Assembly: GCA_008638375.1 (NCBI GenBank)
Contig: CM018052.1
Coordinates: 33,930,226-33,994,225 of the forward strand
Length of the DNA: 64,000 nucleotides
Origin: Nyssa sinensis
Taxonomy: Eukaryota > Streptophyta > Magnoliopsida > Cornales > Nyssaceae
Reading direction: 5' to 3'
The notes beneath the pieces are model-generated. The model made no database searches and was not told the DNA's origin. It saw only the letters and a program-made list of their open reading frames with translations. Positions 13,727-27,933 of the stretch are shown here, in pieces (the first letter of the stretch is position 1; each line of letters begins with the position of its first letter). Both the position numbers and the translations under genes were made by a program.

Positions 13727-13734
13727 TTTATATA
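13727..13734 (-). promoter_or_regulatory. Putative TATA box of MATE-1
   Basis: The minus strand reads TATATAAA about 80-90 bp upstream of the ATG at 13645, a spacing that would give a 5' leader of roughly 50 nt. Supported only by motif and position. Confidence 0.45.
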
Positions 13735-13737
13735 TTG

Positions 13738-14860
13738 AAGGAACTAATAACGGCAACAAAGTTTTCCATATATATTTCATGTGCTCCTCGTGAATTTGTT
13801 TTACATATTTCAAATGATAAAAACAAAAAAAAAAAAAAAACCAAAACCAAAACTAAATTGCCTAATCAAAATCTTTTGATGGAAACTTCTATGATATTAA
13901 TTAAGTACATAGTCCAGTACGATTAACCAATCATTCTTAACTTTGTTTGTAGAGAAATCCTATGGTATCGTATTTAATTATTATTTGATTCTAGGCCAAT
14001 GGTTTCAATTAAGCATCAATTATCATGTGTATAATATATTTTATTTTTTTACGATTGTCCATGATTGGTCAAGGCCTACTATTTTAAGATCATACAATAA
14101 TTTGAATGATAATGTGTTTGAAGGATATTTTGAGAAAAATCAAGTAAGAAAAATCTTTTCTTACTCACGTGTGTTACATAATTTTTGTGTGTCACGTATA
14201 CACTCACATTTGTATCATGTGATTATTTAGTTTTAATAAAAAAATAAATGATTAAATAATTCAAAAAGTTTATATGTATTTATATGTAACAAATTGTGAT
14301 TAAGAAAATTTTAATGTATTTAATAGATTTGCTAATTAATTGCCGATCTATTTAGATTAATTGAATAGTAGTGCTCTTAATTAATCTAATTATTCATAAC
14401 ACTTCCTTTTTTTTTTTTTCTCAAATTGATATCTCAATCTATAATCTATTACTTAAAAGGAAATTTTACTGTTAATAAATATGATAAGTGCTTGTGTTGA
14501 GAATCAATCTTTTCTTTTCGAATCAGCTTCCTTTTCCCTTTTCTCTTTCCCCATGTATGTTACTTTAGTCTAACTTATATTTGAATTACTTTTCCACTCA
14601 ACCTTTTTATAATTAATAAATTATATATATATATATACATGAGAGATTGAAAAATTATTAATTATTATACTTACTAATATATTATTAAGTTTTATCATAT
14701 TTTTATTAATCAAAAAATATTTTTTTACATGTAAATGATTTTTTTGTATAAAAATAAGACATTATATATAACTTTTTAACAACATTTTAACTTTTCATAA
14801 AAAAAAAAATATAATTAAGGTATAAAAGTTAAAATCACGAATGGACTTGTTCCAATTGGA
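13738..14860. other. AT-rich upstream region of MATE-1
   Basis: This stretch holds the distal MATE-1 promoter and then AT-rich DNA up to the copia remnant. It has an A/C-rich run near 13826-13857 and AT repeats near 14620-14640. No gene is supported; open frames at 13696-13926 and 13943-14230 have no recognisable content. Confidence 0.4.
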
Positions 14861-17800
14861 TGCCCTATAGATAATTTTCATTAAGTATATATAGCAGTTT
14901 TACAAACAGAACAGATTACAAATGCTGAAACAGAAAGATAAGGCTGAAAGATAAGGCTGATCGAGTTGTTATAAGGTTGAAGATAAGGTTGATTTTGCTT
15001 CAATATTTGGTAGTTCAGTATCATGCTTTGAGATGGACTCTTCCTGAGTAGTTATCTGGTTAACTGGCCCCCTCAAGCTAATGGTTAGAGGTTGAACCAT
15101 TAGCTTGTCACGAAGGAAACAAAATCTGGATACAGACAGCCCTTTAGTAAATATGTTCGAGGGTTGTGAATGAGTAGAAATGTACTGAGCAAGAATATCT
15201 CTGTTGAAAACTTTCTCCCGAATAAAATGATAATCCACTTCTATGTATTTCATACGAGCATGAAACACTGGATTGGAAGATAAGGAGAGTGCACCAAGGT
15301 TATCAACCCATAGACAAGGAGGGGAGTGAAGTGGGAGACCAAGCTCTTTGAATAACATGCGTACCCAATATAATTCAATCACAGTAAAAGCCATTGACCT
15401 GTACTCTGCCTCGGTACTTGATCTTGCTATGACAGGTTGTTTCTTTGCCATCTAAGAAATTAGACATGGACCTAAGAAGATGCAATAGCCTGTTGTAGAT
15501 TTGCGATCATCAGGGCTGCCAGCCCAATCTGAGTCGCAGAACCCATGAAGTGCTAGAGATCCTTTGGTGTAGTGAAGACCATGTTCAATGGTGCCTTTGA
15601 GATATCGAAGGACTCGTTTGGCTGTTGTGAAATGAATGGAAGTGGGACAATGGAGGAATTGACACAGTTGATTGACACTATAGGCAATGTCTGGGCGAGT
15701 TAAAGTGCAATACTGTAAAGTCCCACTATGTGTCTATATATGGAAGGATCAGAGAGGGGCTCACCAGCATGTTTAGACATTTTAGTTCCTGATAGACATG
15801 GTGTTGACACTAGTTTTGCACCTATCATCTTAGTGTCTTCAAGCAAGTCAAGGATATATTTTCCTTGATGAAGATGAAGCTGATCTGATGTGCGATGAAC
15901 CTGAATGCCCAGAAAATATGAGAGGGGTCCCAAGTCCTTCACTACAAAGTCACGGCTAAGTTGATCAAGAAGTGTTGTCGCAGCATTAGAGGAGTTACTG
16001 ACAACCAAAATATCATCAACATAGATAAGGATAAATATGGTGACATGTGAGTGATGGAAGAAAAATAAGGAAGTGTCAACATTGGAGCCAGAGAATCCAA
16101 GGTCAAGTAAACTCTGAGAGAGGCGCCTGAACCAAGCCCTTGGAGCTTGTTTTAAGCCATAAAAGGGACTTGTGTAATCGACACACATGAGTGGGGAAAT
16201 CAGGATTTTCAAAACCTTTGGGTTGTTCCATGTATACTTCTTCCTCAAGATAACCATGCAAGAAGGCATTAGATATGTCAAGTTGTTGTATCACCCAATT
16301 ATGATAAACTGCCAAGGCGAGAATTAATTTGATTGTGGCAGGCTTAATGACAGGACTGAATGTCTCATAAAAGTCAACTCCATGTTCTTGCTCAAAACCT
16401 TTAGCTACTAGCCATGCTTTATATCGCTCAATAGTGCCATCTGTCTTCTGTTTGAGCTTGAAAACCCATTTGTTTCGAATAACATGTTTATGAGGAGGTC
16501 TAGGACATAAGGTCCAAGTTTTGTTGGCAAGGAGAGCATCAAATTCAAGTTGCATGGCTGCTGTCCAATTAGAGTCCTTTGAGGCTTGTGTGTAGTTTCG
16601 AGGCTCAGAATGAAGGATTGTGGAGATTGCTTTGAGTGGATGGTTGGTGGAATAGTATAACTGGAATTTAGGAAACTGTTTAGGTTTAAAAGAGTTTGTT
16701 TGGGATCGGGTTACTATGTGTCTAGAAGGAGTAGTGACAGCAGGTAAGGTAGTGTTTGTGGATGGCGTAGAAAAGGGTAAATCAACAGTTGGTAAATCAG
16801 AGGATGGAGTCATATCAAAGGTATCAACATTTGTAGAGGTGAGGTCAAGAGATGAATGAACTGGAGAATTAATAGAAGCTGGTGAGGAATGAGGCATACC
16901 TATGGATGCAGGAGCAGCATAATCCAATAAAGCGGTCTCCAATGGTTGAGTGGAAGCAAGTGTAGGTATATCTAGCATGGTAAGGAAGCTAGTAGGTTGT
17001 GTAGGTGGAGAAGAAGGTGAACTCTGGTACATGGAGGCAGCAAGGAAGGTGTTTTCATCAAACACAACATGGTGAGAGATGTAAATCCTGCCAGTTGTAA
17101 TGTCAAAACATTTATAACCCTTTTCGTTTGTAGCATATCCAAGGAAAATGCACTTAGTGCTTCGGTATACAAGTTTATGGGGAGAATAAGGTCTTAAAGT
17201 GGATAGCAGGCACTTCCAGATGTTTTCAGAAGGGAGTAGTCTGGCTGAGTTTTGAATAGGCAATAATAAGGAGACTGATTACCAAGGACAAGAGTTGGCA
17301 TACGATTTACGAGATATGTTGCAATGAGGAAGGCATCAACCCAATGTTGAGAGGGTAGGTGAGATTGAGCTAGGAGACTTAGAGTTGTTTCGATGAGGTG
17401 TTGGTGTTTCCGCTCGGATATGGCATTCTGCTCAGATGTGTATGGACAAGTTAATCTATGCAAAATGCCATTGGTGTCCAGAAAGGATTTAAAGGAATTG
17501 GAGAGGTATTCTCCGCCATTATCGGTTTGTAATTGTTTTATTTGAAAGGAAAAGTGTAATTGTTTTATTTTAAAAGAGAAGAGATTCTCAACCAAGCATT
17601 TGAATTTAATGAAGGACAAAGCAACATCACACTTCTGTTTGAGAGGAAACAACCATGAGAATCGAGAAAAATCATCAATAAAAAGAACATAATATTTACA
17701 ACCACTGAGTGACATTACAGGAGAGGTCCAGACATTAGAATGAATAAGTTCTAAAGGGTGAGTGGACTGATGGGTAGAAGTGGGGAAGGGAAGTTTATGG

Positions 17801-18835
17801 CTTTTTGCCATTTGGCAAAATTCACAAACATGCTTGAGTTTGGGAATGCCAGAAATAGAAATTAATGAGTCATGGGTGAGCTTCTGAAGGATGGCTTCCG
17901 ATGGATGTCTTAATCTCGAATGCCACGTTTGAACAGGGGCTGTAACTCCTAACAAAGCAGTGAATGATGAGACAGCCTTCATCTTATTGAATTGAAATTG
18001 CTGAAAGGGAACAGGATAAAGGCCTGCTTCACTCGGACCCTAGAGGAGCACTTTGTGGGTCTGCAGATCCTTCACAAATAAAGATGAAGTTGTGAGAACA
18101 AAATAACAATGGTTATCTTGACATAATTTTTGAATGGACAGGAGATTAGAGGAGGCATTGGGACAGTGTAATATATTGGACAACAATAAAGAACTCTGTT
18201 TGGTTTTGACAAAGGATGAACCAATGTTTTGAATTTGCAAACCTTCACCATTGCCAACAGTAACTTGGGTAGATCCTTGATATGGTTGCTGCTGAATAGT
18301 CAGATTCTCTAAGGCAGAAGTGACATGGTTGTTAGCACCACTATCCAAGAACCAAGGTTGGTCATTCTCTTGTGGAACATGTGTATGTGCAGCCATGGCA
18401 GCAAGCTGTGCAGGGGGGTGTCTCCCTTGATAAGAGAAATCCATTCAATGATAACAATCGAGTGCTTGGTGGTTATTCTTTCCACAAATCTAACAAGGTG
18501 GTTTAAAATTAGAAAAGAGAGAGTTATTGGGAGCAAGCTTACCTGTTGGTTGTGCAAGTGAGGGAAAGATGGGGTTGCTAGGTCCAGAAGGTTTGTTGGA
18601 GGAATAAGGCTTAGGCTTTCTGTTGTTATAATGTTGTTTGGACTTGTGAGTGAAGAAAGCAATATGGTTGGTGTTTGGTGGGACAGATTTTTGCTGGAGG
18701 TCAAGGAGTTGCTCATAATTAAGCAATTCGATTTGGAAGTCATCAAAAGTGATGGAGGAATCTCGGGTAGCAAAGTTTAGTGAGGTGATGAAGGGATGAT
18801 AAGCAAAGTTTAGAAAGAGATTTGTTTTCTGATGT
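14860..18835 (-). mobile_element. 5'-truncated, inactivated Ty1/copia retrotransposon
   Basis: On the minus strand the order is gag end, protease, integrase, reverse transcriptase, RNase H, then a 3' end. Gag starts abruptly near 18830 (ATRDSSITFDDFQIELLNYE). The zinc knuckle near 18480 has an in-frame stop (C-stop-ICGK…H…DC). The protease signature WFLDSGANNHVTS lies near 18350, and the integrase shows CEFCQMAKS, FIDDFSRFSW and TDNGGEY. RT shows QQLDISNAFLHG and ILIYVDDILV, and RNase H ends with the ARSSTEAEYRSMA block. Frames are broken near 18037 (stop), 17210 (shift), 16170 (shift), 15720 (shift) and 15452 (stop). A purine tract (about 15066-15076) precedes LTR-like sequence with TATATATA, but no matching 5' LTR exists near 18835, so the element is truncated and dead. 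Ends are approximate. Confidence 0.85.
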
Positions 18836-18839
18836 GATA

Positions 18840-19488
18840 ATTTTATTTTCTTATAATATTTTTTATTTCAATTATGTTAAATTAATAAATATAATTTTCA
18901 AGGCATGTCATAAATGGAATATATATATATAAGTGTATATATAACTATTTTATCTCTTTAATAATTAATATTACAAAGAATTTTTTTTTTCAAAAAATAT
19001 TAATTATTAAGTATTAAAATTATTAATTATCCATCATAAAATCAAGTTAATTTCTTAAAAATTTATTAATTATTAAATATATTTAATTTATTGAATATAA
19101 ATTATAAGATAATCAATTGCAGGTGATTTCTCTTTTAGACACCCATTCTACGCACTGACTCAAGGGCAGAGGCAGAAAGTGTTTTTTGCGGGGGGGTTAA
19201 AATTTTTTTTGAAAAAAAAATTAAGAGAGAATTCTTTTTTTTTTCCATGTAAATTTTTTCTAGTGGGCAAGATTTACATTTTAAAACTTTTTTCTTTTAC
19301 AAAATTTGGAAGAAAAAGTTTTTTTTTTCAAAAAAATAAAAATTTTGAAAAATTTGGATGGGGGCTATAGCCCCTTAGCCCTTGTGGTAGTTCTGCATTT
19401 GCTCTGATTGACATGGAGGTGACACTTGTGATCAATTATTTGATGATTTCAAGATTAGATTGAAAAGAATAAGTTCAGTAGTATATTT

Positions 19489-19520
<32 letters not shown>

Positions 19521-20103
19521 AAATTTATTATAAATTTTTAAAGAATCAAATTCAAAAAGTAAACTATTCATACCAAATAAAATAGAAACACAGGCATCTT
19601 CGGACAGCTCAAACCTTTTATTCTCGAGGCATCTAGTGAACTTTCTTCTCTATTCTTGTTAAATTTCAGTGGTCATATGTATTTTGCTATTAATTACAAT
19701 GATTCAAATTTTCGAGGATCAAATTATCTTAAAAAACTGCTCCATTTCCAAGTTTTAAAGGTTATTTGGAAGTTTTTGGGGAAAAAAATGGAAAAGATAA
19801 TTTAACATAAAAGCCGAATGAAAAGATTAAAAAAAATTTAATTCTCTCTCTTATTTGAATAGGTAGTAAGAAAAAAAAATATTAAATATTAAATTATTTA
19901 AAAATTATTTCTTCTTTTTATTTGACAATTGCTCTAATTTTAACTCATATATTTAAGGAATTTTTTTTTTTTTTATATTTTCATTAAATGAATTATCTTT
20001 CCTCTTCAAATCTTTTCATTTCTTAGACAGATTAGAAAAATAAGTCTAATCATTCAAACATTTTCACTTAATTTGCTCTTTCTCACCAGAATAATAATTT
20101 AAA
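18840..20103. other. AT-rich intergenic DNA with a possible hAT-like MITE
   Basis: Mostly simple AT-rich sequence. About 19165-19402 is a candidate MITE: it starts CAGAGGCAGAAAG, contains poly-G and poly-A/T runs and a GGGGCTATAGCCCC palindrome, and ends TTCTGCATTTGCTCTG. A (TG)n/(TA)n microsatellite lies at about 19489-19520. No gene is supported. Confidence 0.4.
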
Positions 20104-20549
20104 GGATAAATTACACTGACCTTTTCTAAAATTTTTGGTAATTATATTGATTTTTTTAAAAGTTTCTGAAATTACACTAAATTTTTCTGCTTAACCTAAT
20201 AATATACAGATACTATTCTCCAGTCAAGTTTTTTTCGAAATGACATAATTGCCTTTTATTTTTTTATGCATTTTTTACAATTTTGATCAAAATTTTTTTA
20301 GCCTTTTTTAAAGATTTTTTTTATTATTTTATTTAAAAATAAATTTAAGGTAAATAACTTATTTTTATTTTATATAAAAATAAATTTAAAATTTTTATCA
20401 ATATTTATTTAAAAAAAAATTGATCAAAATTTTAAAAATTAAAAAAAAAAGAATGAAAAATGATAATTTGGTCATTTTGAAAAAAAAAATTGACTTAAAA
20501 AATATTTGTATATTGTCAACTAAAACAAAAGATGTCTACATAATTTATC
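20104..20549. mobile_element. MITE-like element (copy 2)
   Basis: Starts GGATAAATTACACTGACC and ends with the inverse-type ATAATTTATC, with an AT-rich non-coding core. The right end is shortened relative to copy 5. Same family as the copy in MATE-1 intron 5. Confidence 0.55.
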
Positions 20550-23500
20550 ATAATTTAAATAAGAAAAATGATATTATTCAACTTGAAGCTTGTTTTTCCA
20601 AATCATTCTGTCTAAACAAGCAATTAGAGAAACAATTAGTGGACAACAATCCCTCTCCTCGTAGAATTGTGTTCCAACTTATGTTTTTTTTTTTTTTTTT
20701 TTTAAATCTAATCAATTGTTAGAATTAATTATTCAAATTCCTACTAATCTCCCTTTTTATTTTTAAAGAAATTTAAATTTTTTTTTAAAAAATGAAAAGA
20801 TAATATTATTAAAACAATACCTACTTTGATAACATATTAATTAAATTTATAAATCAAATTAATGAGAAAAATGCAAATAAATCTTGTTTTCACAAAATCA
20901 ACAACTCATTTATGTGAAAATAATAAGTACGATGATTGATTTATAATAAAGAAATGTTTGATGTAACATCACATTTAACCAATAAAAAGCCACGTAAAGG
21001 ATTAGTTAAAATGAGGTATTTGTAAACCAAATGCAGTAAAATATAAAACATTATTTGTAGCAAAAATTTATCAAAAGTCAGTAGCCAATAATGTAAGGCC
21101 CGTGCCATCATTGTTTCTCATCAATAATGCAAGCAGGACAAAACAAAATAATTAATAAATAGCACAAATCAATTGAGGCTTAGCCGCCAAACAACCTACG
21201 GAATTCCCCTAGGGTGAAACTTCAGGGATTCTCTTGAGTTTGGTCTTTTTCTTTCAAGTAATGATTGTATAATGATTAAATAACACGTATTTATATATAT
21301 ATATATATATATAAATACATATATATTTATATAAGTGTGAAACTCACTGAGATGAGGCTTACATAAATCTCGTCATGCAAGGGCTTTCTCATGTGTCGGT
21401 GGGTGAGAGAGAGAAATATAAGGGTTTTCGTATGTGTCGGTAGGTGAGAGAGAGATCATAATAACAAGATGATGATAGATTTTTTGCAAAGATATATTTC
21501 AAAAAATGATAAAACTAAGATATGTTTCAGAATTAAAATTTATGTATCCAAACAAATTTTTAAAAAGGTTAAAACGTGAGATATGTTTGAAATTCATAAC
21601 CAAACAGAGCCTATAATATTTATTTAAATGAGTTTAAAAAAATATATTTTAAATTAAGTTACGATTCGAATAAATAATTATAAAAAAAAATCATTTGAAT
21701 TGAGTTATTTAATATTTAGATAAATAAATTTGATAAGTATTTAAATAATATTATAATATTTAAATCAATTATTATTAAGTGTCATTAATGTACTTTTTAA
21801 AAAAATTCTATTAAAATTACTTTTTGAAAAAGATTATTTTGAGTAAAGTACGGATTCATAAGATTCACATAATTAGTTATTTAGTGTTTGGTGAATTTTC
21901 TGAGGGTATTTTTGGTATTTCATATTATTTTTTTTGTTGTCTTAATTTTATGTATTTATAATTAAGGAATCGCATCTCATTGTAACTTGTAACGTCTTTA
22001 AATTAAAGTAAAATTATAGCAGTCGTGGATATAATTTTATTATGAAATGAATTACATAAATTTTTGTATTTTTATTTGTGCATCTAATTTTAAATTTATT
22101 TTCTTATTTATTTATCTGGTTAGGTAATTATGTGCCTAACATTCTTATCACTTGCCACTATGGCCTTTAGTCTTGGGTGCAATGCTAGCACTTGTTGTAT
22201 TTGGAGAATTCTTGAGCTGCAATAATTGCTTATCGATTGAAAGAAGAAGTCTTGATTTTACTGTGATTTTCATTATGACCAAGACATAATTTAGCAGTCT
22301 AGATGCAGACACCATGTATCTGTTAGCATCAAACTTCAGTGATAAGAGTGGCTTCAAATATGGAAAATTCTTGAATGTACAGGTATCTCTACTAGAATAC
22401 TTGTCCTTATCTTTATAACATCAAATCAAATGGAGTCATACATTCTACTTACATGTCACTAAACAGCTAAAACGGGAATACAGATTTTATATAATTATTT
22501 TTTATGAGAAATATAATTTTTCGTGTATTTTTTGTAAAGAAATAGAAATGACATTTTCAAAAAGAAAAATAGTTATATGGATTCGATTTTTAAGGAGATT
22601 TTTTTCTTTTTTGCTAACAAAACTCTTAATAAATTTTATGTTTTTCTCTTTTTTTCACTTTCCACTCCTTGTCAGCCAACCAAATGAAGCCTTAGGGTGG
22701 GAAAAAAAATAAAAGGTTGGATTCGGATTGGCCCAACCCGTTTTTGACTCGTTTAATTACGAGTAAAATATGGGTTTAAACCGTTTTGACCCGACCAGTT
22801 TTCAATCAACCCAACCCACTCATTTTACTAAGCCTAATATATATTTAATGCCAAAATAAATTATATTACTTCGAGAAAGGTGTTTTTTTTTGTTTTTTAT
22901 TTTTTAGGATTAGATTACTCAATTTCGGTGTAGAACAAATTATTGAAGTCTTTTAAAAGTAATGGTAGTGCTCTAGTAGTAGACATAATTTTATTTTTTT
23001 TTCCTTTTGTTTTCAATAAAAGTCCAAATTATTCATCCCAAAGAATATTATGGTAGAAACAAAAGAAATTTATGTATTGATAGTGATTAGAAGTTTTTTT
23101 TTTTTTCATTATGAGATATCAGTGAATGACTTTTATTTGGTTTTTCTTGAATGTTAATATCTTAATATTGCCACTTGCATTATTCTTTCAAAACTTGAAG
23201 TGGCAAACCTTCATCAGATAATTTCTAATGAGTGAAGTTATGAAATCCTATAGTCCTAGTCAAGTTATAAATGTTCAGAAATAATTACATAAATTTATAT
23301 CAGCTTGCAAATTTTGTTTAGGTCCCTAGATAATGTTATTTATTAAAACAACTATTTAAGTTGTTATTAGTTTGATAATTTAGTTCATGTTAGAAAATAA
23401 AATAAACTCATGAAAGCAATTACCATAAATTTCACATGATTAGATCTACTAATAGAGAAATAATTTTTTTTTTAATGTGTATTCACAAAAACTTTAACAG

Positions 23501-23714
23501 AACAACATGATAAATTTTGTTAGTCATATTACTTTATTGAGATGTAGCAATCTTAGGTAATGTTTTGTTTCTAAAAAAAAGTTGGGTAGCGAGTCAAATT
23601 CGGATTGACCTGACCCATATTCAATCCTACCAATTCAGATCAAAAATGGTTTCAACCCGTTAATGACCGACCCGTTTACAACCCACCCAAACCGCCCGTT
23701 TTGCCAGGTCTATG
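20550..23714. other. AT-rich intergenic region, no gene seen
   Basis: Contains poly-T near 20682-20703 and an (AT)n run at 21294-21313. Two GACCC/AACCCG-rich patches (about 22720-22830 and 23585-23705) look like fragments of a non-autonomous transposon. A short frame at 22148-22357 on the minus strand has no recognisable product. Confidence 0.4.
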
Positions 23715-24122
23715 ACAAACTATAAAGACTTTCTCTTCAGCCTTAATTTTTCACAAACTTACAAAAGTACCCTTTTCATTTATTTTTTTTGCATTCTTTT
23801 TTTAATTTTGGCCATTTTTTCTAACCTTTTTTAAGAATTTTTTTATTCTATATAAAAAATAAATTTAAGATATATAAATTATATTTTTAGTCAAATTTTT
23901 TAATTAATATTTATTTTAAAATTAAAAAAAATGGTCAAAATTTTAAAAATGCAAAATGCAAAAAAAAACATGAAAGAGATTTGTTATTTTGAAAAAAAAA
24001 TAAGGTTGGAGAGGGGGTCTTTGTAATTTATCAATAAAAATAAAAGAGATTAATGTCATTTTAAAAATCCCATGAAAGGTATTTGCAATTGTTATAAATT
24101 TAAGAAAGATTAGTGTAATTCA
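23715..24122. mobile_element. MITE-like element, left end eroded (copy 3)
   Basis: The right half matches the family (GTAATTTATCAATAAAAATA, then …AGTGTAATT), while the left TIR is only partly recognisable. AT-rich and non-coding. Confidence 0.4.
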
Positions 24123-24940
24123 TGTTTCATATTTTTTAATAAACATAATACTATTGAAACATTGACCTGTGACAAAAAAAAAATATGAACAATATTTTAT
24201 GACACAAAAAACATTACCCGAATGGTGTCCAAATGAAAATAGGGACATTGATTGATGAGTTGATGTTTTAAAAAACACTTGTCAATAGCCTGCTTTCATT
24301 TTGACATTATTTGAACAAAGTCTCCTAGGTGACAAAACATCATTCAAAAAAATATCTCCTAATGATAATGTGGTTTTCCAAAATGAGATGATTGAAACCT
24401 TGAGCCTGCCATCATATCAAGGGATGACTAAGGACATGCCACCACGGCATTACACAACTTTATTTGATCCTTCTTCGTATTAGGTTTGTTAACAGATCGA
24501 GTTTGGATAAATTTATTAAAATTTGGAGTCGGTTTCAGATCTGTCAAATTTAAACAGGTCTAAATGTGAATCCGAACTCGCTAAGATCTACCTCAACTAG
24601 ACTCGGACCCAGACCTAGACTCGGATCCGTCAGATCCGGGTCTCTGACTTCAAAACCCGACCCGCTTACAAAAATAAAAAATAAAAGATTACCTAACTCT
24701 TAAATATAACAGAAAATGGAATAAAAATGATATAGAATGAAATAAAAATTACTCATCAAAGATAAAAGAATGTTTATAATAATTTTTAATGAAATGTTCA
24801 TTCAACGGAATCGGATATTAATAGCTAGATTCATAAAACAATTTCATAAAGTGATTTCTAAAACATTTTCATGGTAGAAGATGGTACTAGAAGGTTGAAG
24901 ACGACAACTTTACTGAAACTCTCTTTCTCTAACTTTTATG

Positions 24941-24980
<40 letters not shown>

Positions 24981-25498
24981 AACTTTATTAGGAAGTTAAA
25001 TACTCTAATTTCAATATTATATTAAAGAGAGAGAGAGAGAGAGAGAGAGAGAGTGTGTGTGTGTGAGTATTATCTAACGGATCTATACCTGACCCATTTA
25101 ATTAGTTTTTAATGGGTTCAGATCGGGTCTTGTTAACTGGTCCGAATCCGGGGTCAAGTCGGATCCGATCCCGCGCATTTACTACTTCAGATGGCCTAAC
25201 TCTGATTAGTCATGAATGAGCAATTATCCAGTGATTCATTGTGACATCCAAGCGTCGAATTAAGATCACAGGTGTAACAATTTATTATAAATGTACGAGA
25301 GATTATGATTTAATTGTTAAGATCAAGAATCCAGGATGATTGAATAATTTTTCATCTAACAATAATTCATAACAAGCAAGGGACCACATCCACGGTAGAT
25401 TTGCTAGTATAGACAGAATACAAGTTAATCAAACATTAAATTATATTAATCTCTCGTAAGATTAGAAATATTACACAAATTTCTGTGACTTAAAAAAA
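24123..25498. other. Intergenic DNA with GGATCC/GACCC-rich repeat patches and microsatellites
   Basis: Two patches rich in GGATCCG and GACCCG motifs (about 24485-24665 and 25075-25195) flank an AT-rich core with a (TA)n run near 24948-24977 and a (GA)n run at about 25027-25054. This resembles a non-autonomous transposon, but no clean terminal inverted repeats or target duplications could be set. No gene is supported. Confidence 0.35.
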
Positions 25499-25929
25499 GA
25501 TAAATTACACTGACATTTTTATGATGTCTTTGACAATTACACTAACCTCTCTTGAAATTTTTAAAATTAAACTAACTTCTCCTACCTAATAATATACAGA
25601 TACTTCCTCACTAGTCAATTATTTTCTTCAAAATGATAAAATTACCCATTTCATATTTTTTTTTTCAAATAAATATTGATAAAAATCTTAAATTAATTTT
25701 TATATAAAACAAGAATAAATTATTTACCTTAAATTTTAGTTTATATAAAATAATAAAAAAATGTTAGAAAAAATTAGTCAAAGCTCAGAAAATGTAAAAA
25801 TAAATAAAAAAGTAGTTTTGTCATTTTGAAGAAAAAAATTTGACAAGAAAAAATATCTGTATATTGTCAAATAAAATTGAAAAAGTCAGTATCATTATCA
25901 AAAACCTTATAAGATCAATGTAATTTATC
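25499..25929. mobile_element. MITE-like element (copy 4)
   Basis: Left end GATAAATTACACTGACATTT and right end …AATGTAATTTATC are inverse to each other, and similarity extends inward. The immediate flanks are both A-rich (TTAAAAA-type), so a target duplication is possible but ambiguous. Confidence 0.6.
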
Positions 25930-27933
25930 ATTTAAAAATTGTACTGATTTTATTTTTGTCAGAGTTTGTCACACAGACATTAACAGATATGTTAAAATTA
26001 TATTATTTCTCATTTTTTTTCTTCTAAATAACAGCCAACGTACCCATTCTCTTTCCTACAAAACAAGTGGGTTTTCCGTACACTCACCCCCACTGCCTCT
26101 GCAACTCAAACCAAATTTTAAATTGCAAATTATAAATTAAAGGAAGGCATTTGCTTGTCAAAGAATTCATGCTACCAACTGAAGAATCTTAAATGCCTAC
26201 TATTTCATTTGCAAATTATTAATGAGTTAACTCAGTGAGTTTGATTAACAAGAATAAAATTATTATTTTTTTTAAAAAAATATTATAAACTTATAATATC
26301 AGTGTAATACATTTGATCAACTAATGATTGATTAAAAGAAGGAACGTTTTTTGCTACGGATAATAAAATAAAATAAAAATTGGTGTAATTTTTCAAATCA
26401 TAGAAAAAATATTTTTAATTTCGTTTTATTTCAAGGAAAGTGAGTGCAGTTCACCCTAAATCAAATGAATTCTTCTTGGAACCAACAATTCCCACTTCTC
26501 CACATTTGCACTCCATAAATAATAATGTTTTGGAGCTCAAAGTGTATAATATGAGGCGGGGATAGTTGTACCCTTCCTTCTTTTGTCATTACATCATCTC
26601 ATAGAATGATTTCATAATCAATACTATTGCAGGTGGAGGTAGAAAGATGGAAGGATCGAGATCTTATTTAAGTGCTGAAATTGTCCACCTCACCTTATAC
26701 AAATAGCGTGAGTTCAATTTTTTTTTTTACATCATTATATTAATGGTCCGAGAGTACATGCTCTCCAGGGTCAAACTCGTAAATATATTTTTCTCAAGTT
26801 TTGGGTTAGAGATATTAGTAGTCATGCTAAGAGGCCGTTCGGCTCTTCGGTAGGTAACCAAATTCGCGGCCCAAAACTGCGATTGTGGGTTACACTGAAA
26901 AAAAAGATAGTGTTTGGCTGGGCTTTTGGATCGAAAACTGTCAGTCGACTCTTTTTTTGACCCAAAATGAACCTTTCTTTAAGCTGAAAATGGAGCATTT
27001 AGAACATCGTTTCTAGGCCGGTTAAAAAAAATGCTCCAAAACAAAGTGGATGGATCCACCAATGCACTAGGCCCATGTGTGGATTAGTCTGCACTTTCCA
27101 ATGGATCGGCCCATTGCTTAGTGGGTTATACCATGATTAGCTTGTTGTACCTTTGACTCCTATTTTTCACCATTTTAGCGATTCAACTCCAAAAAACTTT
27201 AACCTATAAAAAAAAAAATTTCAAAATATTGGTAACATATTTTCAAAATTTTTAAAAATAGTTTAAGAAAAATTAATGAAGAACGTTTTTAAAAATTTAG
27301 GCCAAAAGCTTATGAAAAGCCAACTTTACTAAATTATATATATATATAACTTTATTATTTTATCTATTTATATTTGTTTGACATAATAATTTTATATATT
27401 TTTGTTAGTAATTAATTAAACATTTATGACATCAACATTCAATTCCAGATGACTCGACTAAACCACTAGTCGATAACCAAGTCTCTATTTGATTCATTAA
27501 ATGGAAAAACATTTACTTTTTAAAAATAAATTTGTTGTTATTTTCTCAGGCCACCTTTGTTTTATTTTTTAATCAACTGTTAAATTTTAATTTTTTAGTT
27601 CTAAGTATTTTTTATTCTTCAAAAGTTCTTTACATGTATATAAGAGCAATCTTAAGTGGGCAGTTTAAATCTTTATTTGTAAATAATATAACTCTACTTA
27701 TATTTCATGTTCAAGCCTTTGGAATATGGATGGAAGTCATTAACCATGGAAGCACACTAGCAGAATAGAATACAATTGCAAAAAGGAAAAAGAAGAAGAA
27801 GAAGAAGAAGAAAAGAAAGGCCACAATGGAATCCCAATAATGCTCAATAGAGACACACTTAAAAGTGGTCAAAAAATCATTGTCATCAATTAATTATTTG
27901 CTAATCAACTTATTTAAGCATTCAATGGCTGCT
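25930..27933. other. Intergenic region downstream of MATE-2, no gene seen
   Basis: AT-rich DNA. A GC-richer patch near 26830-27150 (AGAGGCCGTTCGGCTCTTCGG and following) resembles the start of a plant non-autonomous transposon, but its other end was not found. A (GAA)n run lies at about 27790-27816, close to the MATE-2 3' end. No coding frame is supported. Confidence 0.35.
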
